The translations under genes and the position numbers were made by a program. The notes beneath the pieces are model-generated. The model ran no database searches, was not told the origin of the DNA, and worked only from the letters and a program-made list of their open reading frames with translations. This document shows, one piece after another, positions 63,340 to 64,000 of a stretch of 64,000 bases of DNA. Numbering within the stretch: position 1 is the stretch's first letter; each line of letters starts with the position of its first letter. Origin of the DNA: Microvirga sp. VF16. Lineage in GTDB: Bacteria > Pseudomonadota > Alphaproteobacteria > Rhizobiales > Beijerinckiaceae. The stretch covers positions 1,339,019 through 1,403,018 of the forward strand of contig NZ_CP069355.1 of the NCBI RefSeq assembly GCF_016864375.1, read 5' to 3'.

Positions 63340-64000
63340 CCAACGTCGCTGAAGCACCTTACCCGACTTATCGTCTGATCCCGTCTCAGTTTCCGCCCAT
63401 TGGCCTGTTTGACACGGTGGCAACGCCTGCCGATCTGTCGGCGGTGATGGACTTGGTCGGGTGGACCAATAACCGGCTGGTGACCAGCCGCATTGCCCGC
63501 CTTCCTCAACAGGAATGGGTTTATGGCCGGCCGAACGCCAGCATCGTGATGGCGGCGTTCCTGCACGTCAGCCCCGCAGGCATGCGGTTCAACTCATCCG
63601 AACTCGGAGCCTGGTATGCTGCCGGAGAGATCGAAACGGCAGCGGCCGAAGTCGGACACCACCTCCAACGCGAGGCGGTGGCACGAAGCCTTCCGGAATT
63701 GACTCGGGTCTATCGAAGCTATTCAGCGCGACTGAGTGGTGTCTACCTGGATATTCGCGGCCACCAGGCCGAGCGCGCCGATGTCTATGCGCCTGATCGC
63801 TACGATGCCTCGCAGCAATTCGGTGAAGCGATCCGCCTTGCCGGTGAGGCCGGCATCATCTACGACAGTTTGCGGCGCCGTGGAGGGACCAACATCGTTG
63901 CGCATCGGCCCACGAATATTCGCGATGTAACGCAGGCTGATCATTTCGAGATACGCGTTCCGGCTGTCGGACGTCGAATTGACGTGCGGAAACTCACCGC
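63336..64000 (+). CDS. RES-domain toxin (continues past window end)
   Basis: At least 221 residues from GTG 63336. RES toxins deplete NAD+. Visible family marks: YRLIPSQFPPIGLFD at the start, GMRFNSSELGAWYAAGEIET followed by AAAEVGHH with the Arg and Glu of the active site, YLDIRG, the region YAPDRYDASQQFGEAIRLAG and IIYDSLRRRGGTNIV with the conserved Ser. No stop codon before the edge of the window, so the very end is not seen. Downstream of and coupled to its antitoxin. Confidence 0.85.
   Translation, partial: MTNVAEAPYPTYRLIPSQFPPIGLFDTVATPADLSAVMDLVGWTNNRLVTSRIARLPQQEWVYGRPNASIVMAAFLHVSPAGMRFNSSELGAWYAAGEIETAAAEVGHHLQREAVARSLPELTRVYRSYSARLSGVYLDIRGHQAERADVYAPDRYDASQQFGEAIRLAGEAGIIYDSLRRRGGTNIVAHRPTNIRDVTQADHFEIRVPAVGRRIDVRKLT

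Overview
The window is GC-rich DNA with densely packed genes. It suggests an alphaproteobacterium of the order Hyphomicrobiales (rhizobia, Methylobacterium, Microvirga type). The grounds are a DctA/DctB/DctD dicarboxylate locus with a sigma-54 promoter, a BioZ-type biotin operon, a CIRCE-controlled groESL, IHF/HU-like genes, and several small proteins (DUF6894, DUF1127-like, a Crp/Fnr regulator) that I associate with this order. The genus is inference. Much of the window is accessory DNA: I count five decayed insertion sequences (IS110, IS256 twice, IS1182, IS5) and many frameshifted genes.

Region 1 (1-4640) holds the 5' part of dctA, with dctB-dctD divergent to it and a strong sigma-54 promoter plus an inverted repeat between them. 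Region 2 (4640-24790) lies between the complete dctD and a 669-bp second copy of the dctD 3' end (24794-25462), so it looks like an inserted block about 20 kb long. Its left edge is debris: an IS110 relic, a possible replication-gene relic, an intact Phd/PemK-like toxin-antitoxin pair and an ArdC remnant. Then comes a minus-strand array, mostly with 4-8 bp overlaps: pxpA, a pxpB-pxpC fusion, a biotin carboxylase/biotin carrier fusion, a DUF1989 gene, bioB, bioF, bioD, bioA, bioZ and a short panD-like gene. bioF, bioD and bioA each carry frameshifts. Two convergent GntR genes and a plus-strand set (periplasmic binding protein, permease-ATPase fusion, secreted CocE-type hydrolase) follow. The palindrome ATTGTTSAACAAT sits in all three promoter regions. 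I read this as a catabolic island: outside hydrolysis, ABC import, then ATP- and biotin-dependent carboxylation and ring or amide opening, with local biotin synthesis that has since decayed.

Region 3 (25.4-41.9 kb) is a mixed accessory stretch. It has an IHF-like gene cut off by an IS256 fragment, a nitrilase-fold protein that lacks two catalytic residues, two VOC-family genes, an L,D-transpeptidase, two LysR regulators, an MFS exporter, an IS1182 relic, an EamA transporter, GNAT genes, an aminoglycoside-phosphotransferase-like kinase, an ArsR/VOC pair, a lone receiver domain and a Crp/Fnr regulator.

Region 4 (42-53 kb) has small stress-type or hypothetical genes with a lone GTP cyclohydrolase I, a GFA-family protein, an IHF-like gene, and AraC and LuxR-type regulators. 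Several of these small genes are preceded by strong hairpins.

Region 5 (53.4-64 kb) resembles a defence or conflict neighbourhood: a 765-residue 2OG-Fe(II) oxygenase, a HigBA module with a broken toxin, an 829-residue primase-helicase of the TOTE type, the groES-groEL operon with CIRCE, and an Xre/ParS-RES toxin-antitoxin pair that runs off the right end.
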